Shown here: in pieces, positions 1 through 9,191 of the stretch
How positions within the stretch are numbered: position 1 is the first letter of the stretch
How the letters are laid out: the number at the start of each line of letters is the position of its first letter
NCBI GenBank assembly: GCA_963825315.1
Contig: CAWGST010000001.1
Coordinates: forward strand, 1,364,001-1,428,000
Length of the DNA: 64,000 nucleotides
Source: DASRLE01 sp963825315
GTDB taxonomy: Bacteria > Verrucomicrobiota > Verrucomicrobiia > Limisphaerales > Palsa-1400
Reading direction: 5' to 3'
The notes under the pieces: generated by a model
What the model was told of the DNA's origin: nothing
The model's input: the letters and a program-made list of their open reading frames with translations, nothing else
The model's database searches: none
Position numbers and translations under genes: made by a program

Positions 1-3000
1 TCATGTTGGTCAGTTCATTGATGGCGTCGTATTGGTTGCTGATGGTCAGTTGCGGATAGATTATGGTCTTCAGGTTGCCGACGGCGTCGTAGGTGTAGCC
101 GGTGGTGGTGCCGATCATCGCACGGTTGGTCATCCGGCCATCGGCGTCGTACGAATAGGTCATTATGGTCGTGCCGAGGGCGTTCGTCTTGCTTGTCAGC
201 CGCCCGTAAATGTCGTAGCCCCACTGGGTTTTGTTGGTCTTCGCGTCGGTCAGGCTGATGAGGTCGCTCGCGCCATCGCAGGCGTATTGAGTCACTTGAT
301 TGTTGGCGTTGGTTTCGGCTGTCTTGCGGCCTGCGGCGTCGAATCCGTAATAGGTCGCGTTTCCAAGTTGATTTGTATAGGCGGTCATTCCTGCGGGGGA
401 ATAGCCAAAGTACTCAGTGCCGCCGCCGGGATAACTGCGCGTCAACATTCGCCCCAAATTATCGTAGGTCATTTTGACGCTTACACCGTTGACATCCACG
501 ATGTTGGTGGCACGATCCAGGGTGTCGTAGGAAATGGCTTTGACCTGTCCAAAGGCATTGCTGACGGCGACCGGCAACCCCTGGTTGTTATACCAGTTGG
601 TAATGCTTGAACCCGCGCCGTCGGTGGTGTTGGTGATCTGGCCGATGAGGTTGTAGGCGTTGGTGACGCTGGAACCGTCGGCATAAACAACGCTTGTCAT
701 CCGGCTTTCATTGTCGTAATTGAATACAGTGGTATTGGTCAATGCGTCTTGAATGGAATCCAGCGCCCCGCAGGCGCAATAGCCATAAATCGTGGGAAAG
801 CCCAGGGCGTTTGTCGCCGCCACTATTTCCCGGATGTTGTTGTATCCGAACGAATTCGTATATCCCATCCGGTCAACCACCTGCACCAGGTCAAGGTTAC
901 TGTAAGTATAAGAAACGGTCGTCCCATCCGGATAGGCCACTTGCGCCAGGCGCTGCAAGTTGTCCCAAGTATTGCCGACTGAAAGCCCCCGCGCGTCGGT
1001 GTAGGCAGAAACCAAATCATTCGAATGTGTAAATGAATTCGTTGCGAAACCAATGGCAATTTGCCGCGCCAGAAAGTTATCACTCCCGTAAATGTTCGTT
1101 ATGACCAATCCGGTGGGGAGAGTGACGCTGACAACCTGCTGATTCGTGTTGTAAATATAGCTGGTGATTTCGTTCAGCGCATCGTAATGGATGAGCGTTT
1201 CGTGATAGGCATTGAAAAGATTGCTGGAGACCTGAACGCCCATCGCGTTTGTGGCGGTGATCAGATCAATGCCATTGGTGGCGTTATAGGTAAAAATGTT
1301 CGTGCGCACGGCCACGGTTCCGCCCAACGACCAGGTGCTGGCGTTGGTGAGCACGTTGCCGATGGAGTTGCGGTCGGTGCGGCTGAAGGAGGTCGTGCCA
1401 TCCGGCAGGACGCGTCCCACCAGCAAGGGCAGGCATTGCGAGCCTTCAAATTCCGTGTTGGTCTTGCCAGCGTAGTCGTACCACATTTTTTGGCCTTCGA
1501 TGGTTCCGGCGCTGTCTGGACTTGGCGCACGCTCCATGGAAATGGTCTGGCCGGTGGCGCCCGAGCCTGTTAACAGCCAGTGTTTCATGCGGGCCTTCAG
1601 GAAATCATTGCTCGTGAACGCGGAAATGTTGGTTGTGGACAATGCGGCATATTGGAGCCGGCCCCAATGAAAACTGTCGCGCAAATTCAAATCGGCATTG
1701 TCGAGCGTGTTGGTAAATGGGGTTGTGTTGGGAACCGTTGAATACGTAGCGGCGATCCCCGGCTCGTTATCCTGATAAAGATATAATTCCGTGCCACCGT
1801 CCGGCTCGGTCACCTGCACGGAGCGGCCATTGGGGGCAATATTGGCGCCGGTTGTGTCTGTGATCGCAAAAGAGGTCGTGCCATAAGGTGTCGTGAGGTT
1901 GGTGACCCAATTGAAATTAGTGTCATACAAAAACGAGCTTGAAATACCGCCAACGTCGGTGATGTTGGTCAGCACGCCGTTTGTGTCATAAGAAAGAGTG
2001 CAACTCCGGCCAAACGGATCCTTAACTTGGCTGATAAGATTGGTGTTGTATGGGTTGTTGGTGGCGTAGTAAATAGTATTAATGCGTCCATCGCCGTCAA
2101 TCACGTATTGAAGCTGGATGATCGGTTGTCTGGGAGGGGTTGTGGGAACGTAGTTGTCGTACGTCAGTTGTGTTTTCTGCGCCTGCGGGTTCAAACGCGC
2201 GGTCAGAAAGGCCTCCAAAAATTCGCCGGATGCGTTGGTCACCACAAAACCATAGACGTCCTGACTTCCGTCGGGGTACAACACTGTGAATCCGTTGGTC
2301 GTGTCCCCGCTCAGGCTCGTGCGCGTCAGATAGTCATTGGTGGTGAAATAGGTTCGCTGGCCGCCTCCGGGGAAATAAACAATATTGTTAGAGTTGGCGT
2401 CCTGCGTCACATAGGAAAGCCAGGAGAAATTCCATCTCGGGCCGACGCCAAATATGCCGGGATTCCAGCCAGCGACAGATTCGCGCTGCTTAAAGGCAAG
2501 TTCGAAGGAGATACGCGGTCCGCATCCGGGTTGATAACCCAGCGGCTCATCTTTCAGCCAGAGGGAAATGTAAGGCTCTGATACTTCCCACACTGGCATG
2601 CCACAGGGAGACGTTGCGTTTGTTTCTGTCGCTCCATCGCTCGCATCGTCTATGGGTACGTTGGTTTGCACGTCGGAAAGAATAAGCACGCCAAAAACGG
2701 CTGGAGTCCCGGCGACGATGGGAAGAGCATTCAGTGAGTACACGATGCTACCATTTGCTCCATTTGATATTCCACCTTCATGTTCTGTTGCGAAAGCGGT
2801 CGCAAAGCCCCCCCACCAGCCATTGGGGTAACAGCCATTGGGCAGTTGGCCGGCATTGCCAGTGTTAAAGCCTGTCGTTGTGGCAGCCTGCCCAGGCGCG
2901 TAATCCCCCGTGATCTCAACGGTCCCGCTTTTTCCGTTGAAGTTTACCACTTGAACGTACACTTGACCCACCCAGTTGGCTGTTTCATTCAGCACGAAAA

Positions 3001-3109
3001 CGGTTCCCGCATTGAACTCAGTCTCATCACAGGGCTGCGCTTTTGTCGGAACCACGCCACTGCCAACGACGAAAATCGCCAGCAAAAGCCATCTGATTAG
3101 TTTGTTCAT
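1..3109 (-). CDS. RHS/YD-repeat secreted protein, module 1 (3' end outside the window)
   Basis: The minus frame stays open from the ATG at 3109 to the window edge, about 1036 codons without a stop. The N-terminus is a signal peptide (Met-Asn-Lys-Leu, a hydrophobic run, then T-K-A-Q). A unique ectodomain follows, then an RHS entry segment (VSEPYISLWL, DEPLGYQPG, GPRISFELAF) and many YD repeats such as YDAVGNL and YDADGRMTN. It starts 17 bp after the LamG-like gene and probably shares its transcript. It is clearly paralogous to the RHS gene at 12-21.7 kb, with long stretches of near-identical DNA. RHS proteins form secreted shells that often carry a variable C-terminal tip, but the tip here is not visible. 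The role is unknown. Confidence 0.85.
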   Translation of the reverse strand, partial: MNKLIRWLLLAIFVVGSGVVPTKAQPCDETEFNAGTVFVLNETANWVGQVYVQVVNFNGKSGTVEITGDYAPGQAATTTGFNTGNAGQLPNGCYPNGWWGGFATAFATEHEGGISNGANGSIVYSLNALPIVAGTPAVFGVLILSDVQTNVPIDDASDGATETNATSPCGMPVWEVSEPYISLWLKDEPLGYQPGCGPRISFELAFKQRESVAGWNPGIFGVGPRWNFSWLSYVTQDANSNNIVYFPGGGQRTYFTTNDYLTRTSLSGDTTNGFTVLYPDGSQDVYGFVVTNASGEFLEAFLTARLNPQAQKTQLTYDNYVPTTPPRQPIIQLQYVIDGDGRINTIYYATNNPYNTNLISQVKDPFGRSCTLSYDTNGVLTNITDVGGISSSFLYDTNFNWVTNLTTPYGTTSFAITDTTGANIAPNGRSVQVTEPDGGTELYLYQDNEPGIAATYSTVPNTTPFTNTLDNADLNLRDSFHWGRLQYAALSTTNISAFTSNDFLKARMKHWLLTGSGATGQTISMERAPSPDSAGTIEGQKMWYDYAGKTNTEFEGSQCLPLLVGRVLPDGTTSFSRTDRNSIGNVLTNASTWSLGGTVAVRTNIFTYNATNGIDLITATNAMGVQVSSNLFNAYHETLIHYDALNEITSYIYNTNQQVVSVTLPTGLVITNIYGSDNFLARQIAIGFATNSFTHSNDLVSAYTDARGLSVGNTWDNLQRLAQVAYPDGTTVSYTYSNLDLVQVVDRMGYTNSFGYNNIREIVAATNALGFPTIYGYCACGALDSIQDALTNTTVFNYDNESRMTSVVYADGSSVTNAYNLIGQITNTTDGAGSSITNWYNNQGLPVAVSNAFGQVKAISYDTLDRATNIVDVNGVSVKMTYDNLGRMLTRSYPGGGTEYFGYSPAGMTAYTNQLGNATYYGFDAAGRKTAETNANNQVTQYACDGASDLISLTDAKTNKTQWGYDIYGRLTSKTNALGTTIMTYSYDADGRMTNRAMIGTTTGYTYDAVGNLKTIIYPQLTISNQYDAINELTNM

Positions 3110-3126
3110 ATCATGTGGTTTGGTTG

Positions 3127-4551
3127 TCAGGGAATGCCGCTGGTCAGTTCCGGCTCGCTGACCCATACAGCGAAGCCTTCCGACACCTGGGGATTTGTGC
3201 CGTATAGATATTCCTGATAATTGAGCAGGCCGTCGCCATCGGAATCGGCGCTACCGATGCCGGGTATTTTTGGGTTTAATCCCTGCCACAGATACCAAGC
3301 GTTGGGTGTCCCAAAGCCATCGCTGGAAAATGCGGCGCTGATGAGATTCTCATAGGCCAGCGTAAGGCCGCTGCCGTCGCTGGCCGGCAGCGGCGTGCCC
3401 AAAAGGTAAAAGGATTGGGTAGTGGGCTGGTTGGTGATCGTGTATATTCCGCAATTGGTGCCCTGTCCGAGCCATGTCCAGACGGAATTGCTGAGGGGAC
3501 TGGCAAGATTGGTGGTTGAAAACACATCGTAGCCGACGTCGGGGGTTCCGCCAGCCACGGAAAAGGTAAAAACATTCCCCTGGCCAGACACGACGGCATA
3601 AGACATGTTGGTCATGTAAACATTGTAAACGTTGGTTCCGGTCACGCAGTCGCCACTGCCACCACTCGGAAGCAGGGAGCCGGGCGAACCGGGCGCTAAA
3701 TCCGATCCGCCGCCGCCATCCTGCCACGAGGCGAACTCATTGGAAAGGCGCGGCCATGAGTTGGTGAAAAAAGAGCCGTCGAAATAATCGAACCAATTCG
3801 AGTTATAGAATTCCATATACCAAAAAATCCCCCTCGATTGCTCGTAGCCGGAAGGGTCCGATCCAATGTTGAAACCATTTGTCCAAACATTGGTCGCGGG
3901 AATAATCGTTACCGGACTGCCGGTGGCGGCCAGTTGGCCGTCGAGGTACAACATGGTGTTGGTAAAATAGCTCAAGCCGATTAGATGCACGGAGTTGGAC
4001 GGCCAGGAAATCGGTGCGCTGACGAATATTGTCGATTCAGAGTTGCTCACGCCGCCAAAGTAAATGTTGGTTCCCCCGGCATCGATATAAACGGCCCAAA
4101 GGCCATCAGGAGAACCGCTGGAAAAATCTCCTGCGGCGAGGAGATAAGACCAGTCCCCTGGACCGTCGCCATTTTGGTTGGTATCGGCGGTTGCCCAATC
4201 GCAGATGAAAACACACCTCATGGCTCCCGCGGAGAAGGTAAGATTGGTAAAGCCGTTCGTTTCGACGATATTGTAGTTCAAAAGAGCGGGCAGCGCGTTG
4301 GTCGTGTCGAGCAGGAGAACGTTTCTATTCCATTCCTGAACGCTGACGATGTTGGTAAAGGCAATCGGCGCGTAGCCGTATTCCGAAAGCCAGTTGGTGT
4401 TCTGGAACAAGTAGCTGTCCAGAAATGGGTCTGGCGGCAAGGGCGGCGGCCCGGATTGGCAGAAGGCCGGGATCGGCAAGAGCAGCAGCGCGAAGAGAGC
4501 ACATATGAAAGTCCGAACGAGGCAGAGGTAATATCGTTGGAGAGTTGTCAT
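3127..4551 (-). CDS. Secreted LamG-like protein, partner of RHS module 1
   Basis: A 474-residue protein. I chose the start at 4551 (MTTLQRYYL) because it gives a clean signal peptide (ALFALLLLPIPAFC). Residues of about 40-280 look like a concanavalin/LamG jelly roll, with LYLDGQLAATG as the typical strand-turn. A short Fn3-like stretch follows, then an acidic calcium-binding type segment (SADSDGDGLLNYQEY). The protein ends in a short tail, GFAVWVSEPELTSGIP. That tail resembles the end of the beta-helix partner of module 2 (GLTVWITQPANNSKLP). It lies directly upstream of the RHS gene. It is probably exported and binds carbohydrate or a surface; no catalytic motif was seen. Confidence 0.7.
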   Translation of the reverse strand: MTTLQRYYLCLVRTFICALFALLLLPIPAFCQSGPPPLPPDPFLDSYLFQNTNWLSEYGYAPIAFTNIVSVQEWNRNVLLLDTTNALPALLNYNIVETNGFTNLTFSAGAMRCVFICDWATADTNQNGDGPGDWSYLLAAGDFSSGSPDGLWAVYIDAGGTNIYFGGVSNSESTIFVSAPISWPSNSVHLIGLSYFTNTMLYLDGQLAATGSPVTIIPATNVWTNGFNIGSDPSGYEQSRGIFWYMEFYNSNWFDYFDGSFFTNSWPRLSNEFASWQDGGGGSDLAPGSPGSLLPSGGSGDCVTGTNVYNVYMTNMSYAVVSGQGNVFTFSVAGGTPDVGYDVFSTTNLASPLSNSVWTWLGQGTNCGIYTITNQPTTQSFYLLGTPLPASDGSGLTLAYENLISAAFSSDGFGTPNAWYLWQGLNPKIPGIGSADSDGDGLLNYQEYLYGTNPQVSEGFAVWVSEPELTSGIP

Positions 4552-4690
4552 TGAATTCGTTTCTAGACTTTTCTTCCGGAAATGCAACCAGAAAAATGCA
4601 AAAAGAGGTTCGAGAGGCAATGGTTTGACACAACGAATCACTTTCTTGGGTAACAGTTACTTTTGGCATCCGGCAGGGCCTGCCGTTGAA

Positions 4691-6229
4691 TCATCCGCAG
4701 CATTTCACCGGCTGAGGGATCTTGAACCATAACCCCAGGGCGAGGTACACCGCCGTCGCGGCGATCATCGGCACAAAGACCTCGCCCAATTTCAGCGCCA
4801 GCGTCGCATGGCTCAAATAACCTTCCCACAACAGGCGTCCGTTCCACGCCAGCAGCCCCGCGATCACCCCGGCCACGGCCAGGCGCGGCAATTGCGCCAC
4901 TGTCTCCGCCATGTCCAGCGTGCGCAGTTTCTTGCGCAGCGCGAAGATCAGCAGTCCCAGGTTGCAGGCTGCGCTCAGACTGTTGGCCAGCCCCAGCGCG
5001 CCGGGACCGAGGCGCAATCCAAACAGAAAAACCGCCGTGAAAACAATATTCATGACCAGGCAAAAAATACTGATGCGCATGGGTGTCTTGATGTCGTTCA
5101 CGGCGTAAAAAGCCCGCACAAAAATGTTCACCAGCGAAAACGAAATCAGCCCCGGCACAAGACAGACCAGCGCAAAACTGACGTGCTGGGTTGAATGGAA
5201 GTCGAATTTCCCGCGCTGGAACAACAACCGAACAATCGGCTCGGCCAGGGTAAACAGCAGCACCGAGGCCAGAAGGTTGACGAAAAGCAAATGCCCGACG
5301 GCCTGGCGCAGCGTGGCGCGAAACTGGGTGAAGTTCTTGTCCACCGCCAGGGCGGCCAGCGTCGGCAACAGAAAAGTCGCCAGCGACAGCCCAAAGACGC
5401 CCTGGGGCAATTCCATCAAACGCACCGCATAGGCAAATTCGCCCACGATGCGCGCATTGGCGCCAAAGGCCAGGCTTTGCGTTAACATGACATTGATTTG
5501 GAAGGCCGCCACGCCGATGGCGCTCGGCACCATTTTCGTGACCACTTCCCGCACCGTCGGATCGCGCCACGGCGAAACCCAGCGGTAACGGAACCCTTCC
5601 CCGTGCAAGACGGGCATCTGGAAGAGCGCCTGCGCCACACCCGCCACCAGCACGCCGACGGCCAGCGCGAAAATCTGCGTCTCCAGCCTTTTGCCCATGT
5701 GCGGCGCGAGAAAGTACACGGACGCAATCATGACAACGTTCAAAATCGCCGCGCCGAGCGCCGGAATAAAGAAATGTCCCCTTGCGTTGAGCATGCCGAT
5801 GCACACCGCGCCGAAGCAGGCCAGAATCATGTAGGGAAACATCAGCCGCATCAGTTGCAGCATCAGCCGTGTTTCGGGCTGCCACGACCCGTTGAGCAGC
5901 AAGAGGGACACGACGCCCATGGCCACCAGCGTCAGCCCGCCTGTCGCCAGCACCAGTCCGGAAATAACGGCGTTGGCCGCCCGCCACATGCTGGCCTCGC
6001 CCTCGATTTTCTCTTTGGCCTTGAAGACCGGAATAAACGCCGCCGTCAACGCGCCTTCGCCCAACAAGCGCCGAAACAAATTGGGCACCATGTAGGCATA
6101 AATGAACGCCCCATAAATCAGGCCTGTCCCCATGAAAGCGGCATAGACCTGTTCCCGCACCAACCCCAGCACGCGGCTGCTCAACGTAGCCGCGCCGATA
6201 CCCCCGGATGACTTCAACATCTGCGACAT
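4691..6229 (-). CDS. murJ: Lipid II flippase MurJ (MviN)
   Basis: A 512-residue polytopic membrane protein of the MOP superfamily that flips lipid II across the inner membrane for peptidoglycan synthesis. Recognisable pieces are the N-terminal LSRVLGLVREQVYAA block, then VPNLFRRLLGEGALTAAFIPVF, and about fourteen hydrophobic segments with charged connectors; the length fits the family. An upstream in-frame start exists at 6316. The ATG at 6229 is preferred because the protein then begins MSQMLKSSGGIGAATL like its homologues and an AGGAAA lies about 9 bases upstream. The next gene downstream is unrelated. I saw no damage. Confidence 0.95.
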   Translation of the reverse strand: MSQMLKSSGGIGAATLSSRVLGLVREQVYAAFMGTGLIYGAFIYAYMVPNLFRRLLGEGALTAAFIPVFKAKEKIEGEASMWRAANAVISGLVLATGGLTLVAMGVVSLLLLNGSWQPETRLMLQLMRLMFPYMILACFGAVCIGMLNARGHFFIPALGAAILNVVMIASVYFLAPHMGKRLETQIFALAVGVLVAGVAQALFQMPVLHGEGFRYRWVSPWRDPTVREVVTKMVPSAIGVAAFQINVMLTQSLAFGANARIVGEFAYAVRLMELPQGVFGLSLATFLLPTLAALAVDKNFTQFRATLRQAVGHLLFVNLLASVLLFTLAEPIVRLLFQRGKFDFHSTQHVSFALVCLVPGLISFSLVNIFVRAFYAVNDIKTPMRISIFCLVMNIVFTAVFLFGLRLGPGALGLANSLSAACNLGLLIFALRKKLRTLDMAETVAQLPRLAVAGVIAGLLAWNGRLLWEGYLSHATLALKLGEVFVPMIAATAVYLALGLWFKIPQPVKCCG

Positions 6230-6408
6230 TGCTTCATTTCCTAAAAGCCGCCGTAAGAAAACCCTGATTCCCAAATCTTTCCAACAAAGAAAAACCGGCC
6301 GCCCGCGACAAGGCAACGCCGAACCGCCCGGAGTCCGAAGGGGTTTGGCTTGTTTTGATCATGGTTAACGAAGTTGATAATGGTTCGATTGGACTGAAGT
6401 TGTTTGCT

Positions 6409-6457
6409 CTTAATCTTAATCTTAATCTCTGAGGATTAGGATTAAGATTAGGATTAG
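6409..6457. repeat. Imperfect inverted repeat of TTAATC / GATTAG units
   Basis: CTTAATC-type units are followed after a few bases by their inverse, GATTAG units, so the segment can fold into a long AT-rich hairpin. The right arm (6433-6457) is identical over 25 bp to 35244-35268 inside the resB-ccsA junction. It lies between the murJ promoter region and the IS1634-like element and abuts that element's left end. Confidence 0.6.
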
Positions 6458-8280
6458 CCTGACTTCCCGATGTTTTTGCGTAAGTGCTTGCAAATCAAGG
6501 AAACGGCCAGAAAATGTAGCAAGTAATATTTGATTAAATCACTTGACATTCCTCCCGCATCGCTCTATTCTGTAGCCCGTATGTTTGTTCAGGCTACCCA
6601 ATGCAAGCACGGCAAGTCCACCTATTTAACCTATCTGGTGCGCGAGTCCTTCCGCACCCCCAAGGGCCCCCGTTCCCGCACCCTCTGCAACATCACCGCA
6701 CTGCCCGGGCCGACGCGCGATCTTATCGCCCAATCGCTGCGCGGCCAGACCTTCGTCGCCACCGATGAGGTGGGTCTGTCCGACGCCTGGAGTTTCGGGG
6801 GGTTGGCCGTCTTGCGCCACAGTTGGGACGCGCTCGAACTGGACCGGCTTTTTGGCTCGGTGGCTTCAGCCCGCCAGGCCGGTTTGCTGCGGGCGATGGT
6901 CTTTGGCCGCATTCTCTTTCCCAGTTCCAAGCTGGCTTTGGTCGATCAGGCCCGGGGCACGCTCCTGGCCAGCGCCTGCGGCCTGGACCAAGCCAGCGAG
7001 GATTTCGACGAGGACGACTTGTATGCCGCCATGGATGAGTTGACTGGCCGCTGGGTGGGCATGGAAAAGCAGCTTTACCGGGAGGCCTTTCCCGAGGGGG
7101 TCTCTCTGGTGCTTTACGATTTGACCAGCGTGTATTTTGAAGGCGACGGCCCGCTGGGCATCAGCCAGTATGGCCACAGCCGGGACCATCGCTCCGACCG
7201 TCCGCAAGTGTTGCTGGCGGTGGCGGCCGACACCCGCGGCGTGCCCTTGCATTTGGAAGTCTTGCGCGGCAATCGCGGCGACACGACCACGCTGCAAGGA
7301 TTGCTGGCCACCTTGCGCCGGCGCTTCGGCATCCAGGAGGCGGTCTTTGTGTTGGACGGCGGGATGAGCAGCAAGGTCAACCTGGAGGCGATGGCAGCGT
7401 TGGGCCTCCAGTACGTGACGCGCTTTGGCGCGGGCCTCTTGGATCAGTTGATGGAAGGGTTGCCCGCCGAGCAAGCCCCTGAACTGTGGGATCGCACCCA
7501 AGTGATGGAAATCGTGCGCGGGGGAAAACGCTACGTCATCGCCGGCGGGCCGTGGCGGCGGCAGCGCGACCAGCAACGGCGCCAGGCGCGGTTGGCCAAA
7601 GCGGAAGCCGAACTCAAACGTCTGGCGGCGGTCCAGCGCCGCAAAGTCAATGCGCAGAAACTGGCCAGCCAGGTGGGCCGCGCCCTGCAACGGCTCAAGG
7701 CCCACAAGTATTTTGATTACGAAGTCGATCCACGCGGCCGGTTGCAATGGAGTCGCCGGACCGGTCTGATCCAAAGCGAGGCGATCCGGGACGGCCTCTA
7801 TCTGCTGGGCACCAACGCCAGCGCCGGGAAAGTCCCCGGTTCCGGCGTGGTGGCCCATTACAAAAACCTGCAAGAAGTGGAGGATGCCTTCTGCCCTTTG
7901 AAATCTTATTTGCGCGTGCGCCCGGTGCATCACCACCGGCCGGATCGGGTGCGCAACCATGCGCGGCTCTGCTTCCTGGCCTATTGGCTGAGCGCCAGGC
8001 TGGAACTGGAATGGCGGCAAAAGGACCAGACCATTGAAGTCCACAGCCTGCTGCGTCAACTGCAAAGCATCCGCCTGGGCCGGTTGGAACTTGGCGGCGA
8101 GACTTTCAAAATGATGGTGACGCATGTGCCCAAAGACCTTAACGACACGCTGGCCAAGCTGGATTTGCTGACGCTCTTTGCCAAGCCGCCCCCATGGACG
8201 GAAGGCCAATTGTAGCAAGTGACCGGACGCCGGAAGCTTGCAAATCAACCACTTACGCTTGGCCTGTCGGGAAGTTAGGC
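6457..8280 (+). mobile_element. Insertion sequence, IS1634-like
   Basis: One intact transposase gene is bracketed by an imperfect 14-bp terminal inverted repeat (gcctgacttcccga at 6457-6470, and the complement of gcctaacttcccga at 8267-8280, 13 of 14). Inside the ends, tgtagcaagt (6515 and 8211) and gcttgcaaatcaa (6486 and 8236) appear in direct orientation, in mirrored order. No clean target duplication was found, so the outer limits are approximate. Confidence 0.65.
6581..8215 (+). CDS. IS1634-family transposase
   Basis: A DDE transposase of about 544 residues when started at the ATG at 6581 (MFVQATQCKHGKSTYLTY); a longer in-frame start at 6530 adds no family-like sequence. The catalytic triad can be placed: Asp in LYDLTSVYFEGDG, Asp in FVLDGGMSS, and Glu in YKNLQEVEDAFCPLKSYL. 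A basic, helix-rich insertion (QRDQQRRQARLAKAEAE) sits between the second Asp and the Glu. The stop codon lies in the repeated tgtagcaagt motif. The gene appears full length and may be active. A degraded relative interrupts the RHS gene at 19.3-21.1 kb. Confidence 0.85.
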   Translation: MFVQATQCKHGKSTYLTYLVRESFRTPKGPRSRTLCNITALPGPTRDLIAQSLRGQTFVATDEVGLSDAWSFGGLAVLRHSWDALELDRLFGSVASARQAGLLRAMVFGRILFPSSKLALVDQARGTLLASACGLDQASEDFDEDDLYAAMDELTGRWVGMEKQLYREAFPEGVSLVLYDLTSVYFEGDGPLGISQYGHSRDHRSDRPQVLLAVAADTRGVPLHLEVLRGNRGDTTTLQGLLATLRRRFGIQEAVFVLDGGMSSKVNLEAMAALGLQYVTRFGAGLLDQLMEGLPAEQAPELWDRTQVMEIVRGGKRYVIAGGPWRRQRDQQRRQARLAKAEAELKRLAAVQRRKVNAQKLASQVGRALQRLKAHKYFDYEVDPRGRLQWSRRTGLIQSEAIRDGLYLLGTNASAGKVPGSGVVAHYKNLQEVEDAFCPLKSYLRVRPVHHHRPDRVRNHARLCFLAYWLSARLELEWRQKDQTIEVHSLLRQLQSIRLGRLELGGETFKMMVTHVPKDLNDTLAKLDLLTLFAKPPPWTEGQL

Positions 8281-8375
8281 CAACTTTTGAAGCCAACGCC
8301 CAAACGATATTCGACCAGGCGGAAAACCGCCTCCATTGCCAGAAAACGGTCCTGCAATGGATTGTCCAATAGTTT

Positions 8376-9188
8376 TTACCCGGCAGCCCTGCCGGCGGCG
8401 TAACGCCGCAAATATTTTATTGACACTGTCAGGTCCTTTGCCCACGGCGCGGCCAGCGTCAGTTTCGCGCCCGTCGCGGGATGAGCGACGGCCACCTGCT
8501 CCATGTGCAGGGCCGGGCGGGCCATGAGCGGGCGTTCGACACGGCCCTGTTTCAGATGGTAACTGGATTTCAGCGTGGAAAGAAGCAGCGGACGGCCTCC
8601 GTAAACGTCATCGCCGACGAGGGGCAGATGAAGATGTTTGAGGTGGACGCGGATTTGATGGGGACGGTCGGGGCAAGGCCGGCATTCGAGCAGAAGGCAG
8701 CCGTCGAACCGTTCGCGCACGGCAAAGGCGGTGCTCGAGCGCTTGCCGTCTTTTGTGTCAACTCTAACAATGCCCATTTGCAGCGGGTGCGGCGCCAGTT
8801 TGGCGTCGGTGGCGAACGTGTCCGCGCCGGACGATCCGCGAACGAGGGCGGCATAAGTCCGGCAGGGTTGTTCGGCGGCAAATTGGGCGGCCAGCGCGAC
8901 GAGGGCGGGCTTGTTTTTGGCCAGGAGGATGACGCCGCTGGTCCCGAAATCGAGGCGGTGCGCATTCATTAAATAGCCCAGGCGGCGTTGTCCGGCCCAG
9001 GGGGTGCCGCGTTCGATGTCGCGGTGGAGCAGTTGCATGAGGCTGGGGCGCCTGGGGTCGCGGCGATCGGGCGAAACGAGCAGTTGGCTGGGTTTGTTCA
9101 AGACCAGCAAATGGTCGTCTTCAAAGAGGACCGGGATTTCCCAGAATTCGCCCGTGGCGGGCGAAGACAATTTAACGGCATCGGGCAC
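8376..9188 (-). CDS. RluA-family RNA pseudouridine synthase
   Basis: A 270-residue protein converting uridine to pseudouridine in rRNA or tRNA; which site cannot be told from sequence. The catalytic motif HRLDFGTSGV carries the essential Asp, preceded by LFEDDHLLVLNKPS (motif I) and followed by RPHQIRVHLKHLHLPLVGDDVYG (motif III). There is no S4 domain, so it belongs to the short RluA type. It begins 3 bp after the stop of the PpiD-like gene and is probably co-transcribed. A GC-rich hairpin overlaps its stop codon but lacks a clear T tract. Confidence 0.9.
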   Translation of the reverse strand: MPDAVKLSSPATGEFWEIPVLFEDDHLLVLNKPSQLLVSPDRRDPRRPSLMQLLHRDIERGTPWAGQRRLGYLMNAHRLDFGTSGVILLAKNKPALVALAAQFAAEQPCRTYAALVRGSSGADTFATDAKLAPHPLQMGIVRVDTKDGKRSSTAFAVRERFDGCLLLECRPCPDRPHQIRVHLKHLHLPLVGDDVYGGRPLLLSTLKSSYHLKQGRVERPLMARPALHMEQVAVAHPATGAKLTLAAPWAKDLTVSIKYLRRYAAGRAAG

Positions 9189-9191
9189 GCC

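Noticed and set aside
32..2581. Long plus-strand open frames opposite the first RHS gene
   Set aside because: They mirror the codon periodicity of the minus-strand RHS gene, have no domain resemblance, and the minus frame is continuous with clear YD repeats.
4655..4690. A terminator between murJ and the LamG-like gene (CGGCAGG-G-CCTGCCG)
   Set aside because: The loop would be one base and there is no T tract on either strand.
6409..6457. Telomere-like TTAGGA repeats as a replicon end
   Set aside because: The stretch is short and flanked by ordinary genes; a 25-bp copy recurs inside the resB-ccsA operon, so it is a dispersed repeat.
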